NCBI GenBank assembly: GCA_902771535.1
Contig: CACXWU010000010.1
Span: forward strand, 1 to 64,000
From: an uncultured Pseudomonadota bacterium
Lineage (GTDB): Bacteria; Pseudomonadota; Alphaproteobacteria; UBA3830
Direction of reading: 5' to 3'
DNA: 64,000 bases
The notes beneath the pieces are model-generated. The model ran no database searches and was not told the origin of the DNA. It worked only from the letters and a program-made list of their open reading frames with translations. Position numbers and translations under genes: made by a program. Every line of letters starts with the position of its first letter. Positions within the stretch are counted from its first letter, which is position 1. Below are positions 63,201 through 64,000 of the stretch, piece by piece.

Positions 63201-64000
63201 GCTTTGTTTGACGACTGGGACGGCAACGGAAACCCGCAATTTATGAAAATGAGCAGCCAAGCTAACATCAAACAGTATTTGAATGCTCAGTTTGAAAGGA
63301 TAAAGTTTTTGGCGAAGGATTTGGCCAGTCCGATTGTGGATTTGTTGACCATTCCTAATATTTTTGAAAAAATTCGCGACAAGAAATTGATTAACAAATG
63401 GCGGGAAATTATTACCAGTGTCGATGATTACGAAAACAACAAACCTGGTAATTCGATCGCAGCACTGGAAAGCTTCATTACTGAAAATCTTTCTAAGGTG
63501 TCTCTGGATAATTTTGATACTCAGGGAGAAATTAGGGATATTTCGCAAAATGATTCAGACTATTTCCTATCTAAGCGTTCTGTTGTGGCGAAATCTCTCA
63601 TGAATCGTGCTGATACAGTACAATACGACAGAGTGGCATCGATTTACAATAAAGTTTATAGCATATTCAATAAAAAATTGGTCAATAAATTCCCGTTCGG
63701 AGACTCTGATGAAGACGCTGAGATTAAGGACCTTGAAGAATTTGTTAAAGCTTACGAAGCAATAGATGCGACAGCGATAAATGTTTTGAAAAGAAATAAA
63801 GAGACAAAACAAGTTAATTCGCAGGTGTTCGATTTCTTTGAAAACACAAACAAAATACTGCCGTTCTTGAAAGCATGTGTTGCTCAGTCCAAGAGTTCTG
63901 ACCCGAATACTTGTCCGATGTGCTTTAACGTATTGTTACGACCTTTTCCGAATATGGAAGCGTTGACATCTGCCGTAATAGACAGAACATTTTCTATTAA
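60285..64000 (+). CDS. tssM: Type VI secretion system membrane protein TssM (IcmF), 3' end outside window
   Basis: The frame is open from ATG 60285 to the window end (1238 codons). Membrane segments lie near residues 20-46 and 445-460. The cytoplasmic NTPase domain between them has Walker A GPKGSGKT at residue 138, RPRRPLDGIIVTVP and YFIVTKADQIFGF (G4-type motif TKAD). The long periplasmic region is rich in helices. TssM spans the envelope and contacts the outer-membrane lipoprotein TssJ. The Walker A motif is intact, which not all TssM proteins have. tssJ and the sheath genes are not in the window. Confidence 0.95.
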   Translation, partial: MDGFKNFLSDSLPAIPKEMVPAVSLGLILFSIILVLIFFVMCVMYINSQPKPKVITPLKRDDLKKKQEEKPKTEDSIKNGSCEEIPTISGRLGEILSLLGILKIGPITKMFFKVLEAIRSSTYDLRWRYKLPCFMIIGPKGSGKTTLLDNLNFEHLMSEKSEKNSLWKLFKEGAIFEFPNIDPAVDKSKFWTFISELFVFIRPRRPLDGIIVTVPADFFISGAVNVENHAREMFDRIFQFQHDINFKLPIYFIVTKADQIFGFQEFVHLLKENTKQQIFGWSCPYSLDMAFSPNWINEIFSTIADGIRKAGFYFARKRNIDENLEKAMLFEAYFEKIKPMLSEYLLTMFRSHNPMDGMILRGVYFVGRQKEVAISSGGVVQVSALMPRVDVDASSNHLHTDDLYFVQDLFKDKIFKEHNIAYPILKDTGGITKKEYRNKLIFAGSALFLSVGWIWGNGNIRTNVRNCYHTMCTVKKNLQRIKYLEDTLKNAEDQSLINSQASALLQNMPVVKMGDFFSIFVPQSWLFGIGSSVRSTTELVFDSVVVKAMYIDLNFNTKNILLGSHKSLKKSLNSQKDIFDVLNFESFKELSGFAEKIKNLKKISSEYNSIRNLEDSNNVISVTESLFKDKFEIMDEMRTHVPNKQIMPPKFNLEDFQTNIENSLKNIFDNFIKDTLDTTVEKVLQNVSSDIDRLHEAGQNSKVDYSVQDLAKLYNKVELVEDIFKNKNFSWIRENTFCPTPEYQKILKDLESTGMVSPDCLRDLIHFADVSFNSYKDALGAYKSNLSGKILDNQNPSGGFIQVKGELKSLLDLPFICVVPSGHFLRELPTDKMLIWDVKRLKELCNLIDKYNEFSETVPEGMRAEYFDIYKTVAKKCFYPTIKAMIGNAQILEDMPLGNSRALFENSYKKQALNIRNVSVSLPKIIKILDEIISEENLQDFGFSDLIISQYLGLLEKIDALFNTEKPYSTSSALFDDWDGNGNPQFMKMSSQANIKQYLNAQFERIKFLAKDLASPIVDLLTIPNIFEKIRDKKLINKWREIITSVDDYENNKPGNSIAALESFITENLSKVSLDNFDTQGEIRDISQNDSDYFLSKRSVVAKSLMNRADTVQYDRVASIYNKVYSIFNKKLVNKFPFGDSDEDAEIKDLEEFVKAYEAIDATAINVLKRNKETKQVNSQVFDFFENTNKILPFLKACVAQSKSSDPNTCPMCFNVLLRPFPNMEALTSAVIDRTFSI

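Noticed and set aside
1-64000. CRISPR arrays, insertion sequences and prophage genes
   Set aside because: I saw no regularly spaced repeats, transposase motifs, terminal inverted repeats or phage structural genes in the window apart from the T6SS relatives.

Overview
The window is a gene-dense, AT-rich bacterial chromosome segment. Its gene order is alphaproteobacterial: rpsB-tsf-pyrH-frr-uppS-cdsA-rseP-bamA-skp-lpxD-fabZ-lpxA-lpxI-lpxB, dusB-ntrYX, a DUF2155 gene beside a FYDLN-type gene, and accB-accC. Several signs point to a reduced, host-associated lineage of the Holosporales/Rickettsiales kind. These are decayed genes (lnt, an S9-peptidase-like gene, a TadG-like tail), dxr and clpP missing from their usual places, ntrB-ntrC reduced to a small HTH protein, an NtrX with a ruined ATPase site, and a type VI secretion cluster. 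The lineage is inference; no rRNA is present.

Layout. 1-1731: the end of a TadG/vWA-like pilus protein gene with a 42-bp repeat and a frameshifted partial copy of its own tail, then tRNA-Lys. 1867-14856: a long + strand run for translation, pyrimidine and polyprenol synthesis, outer-membrane biogenesis and lipid A, ending in an LpxI-LpxB fusion. 14889-16212 (-): a GtrB-like glycosyltransferase and BamE. 16338-22788 (+): two dCTP-deaminase paralogues, a frameshifted lnt, clpX and lon, closed by a terminator. 22890-30230 (-): a membrane-anchored methyltransferase, then FYDLN protein, DUF2155, Dus, Fis-like HTH, NtrY and NtrX, and dnaQ. 30287-32202 (+): a three-gene RsbU/RsbW/RsbV-type partner-switching module. 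32290-34499: a split, degenerate S9-peptidase-like gene. 34584-40036 (+): rlmB, plsY, dprA, topA and an OB-fold protein. 40106-51533 (-): tmk, dacC, a GT39 enzyme, a 610-bp gap, cysS, gltX, rne, accC, accB and tRNA-Val. 51685-57312 (+): ssb, gyrA, a UgpC/MalK-type ATPase, rlmH and an N-terminally damaged fabD. 57351-58085 (-): a secreted protein gene with a 21-base homopolymer. 58278-64000 (+): T6SS genes tssK, tssL and a partial tssM.

How the genes work together. The first block makes the cell envelope: UppS and CdsA supply lipid precursors, BamA, BamE and Skp build the outer membrane, RseP is the site-2 protease, and LpxD, FabZ, LpxA and LpxI-LpxB make lipid A. NtrYX and the Rsb-type module are the regulatory hubs. 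Exact TTAA-N7-TTAAC motifs, the CtrA consensus, lie before the T6SS operon, the poly-A gene and the S9-like gene, which suggests cell-cycle-linked control. Sigma70-type promoters with 17-18 bp spacing can be read before rpsB, both tRNAs, bamE, the methyltransferase gene, the FYDLN-to-ntrX operon, rne and ssb. The best candidates for undescribed biology are the LpxI-LpxB fusion, the Dcd pair with one catalytic Glu replaced by Gln, the stripped Ntr system, and the Rsb-type switch without a visible sigma factor.
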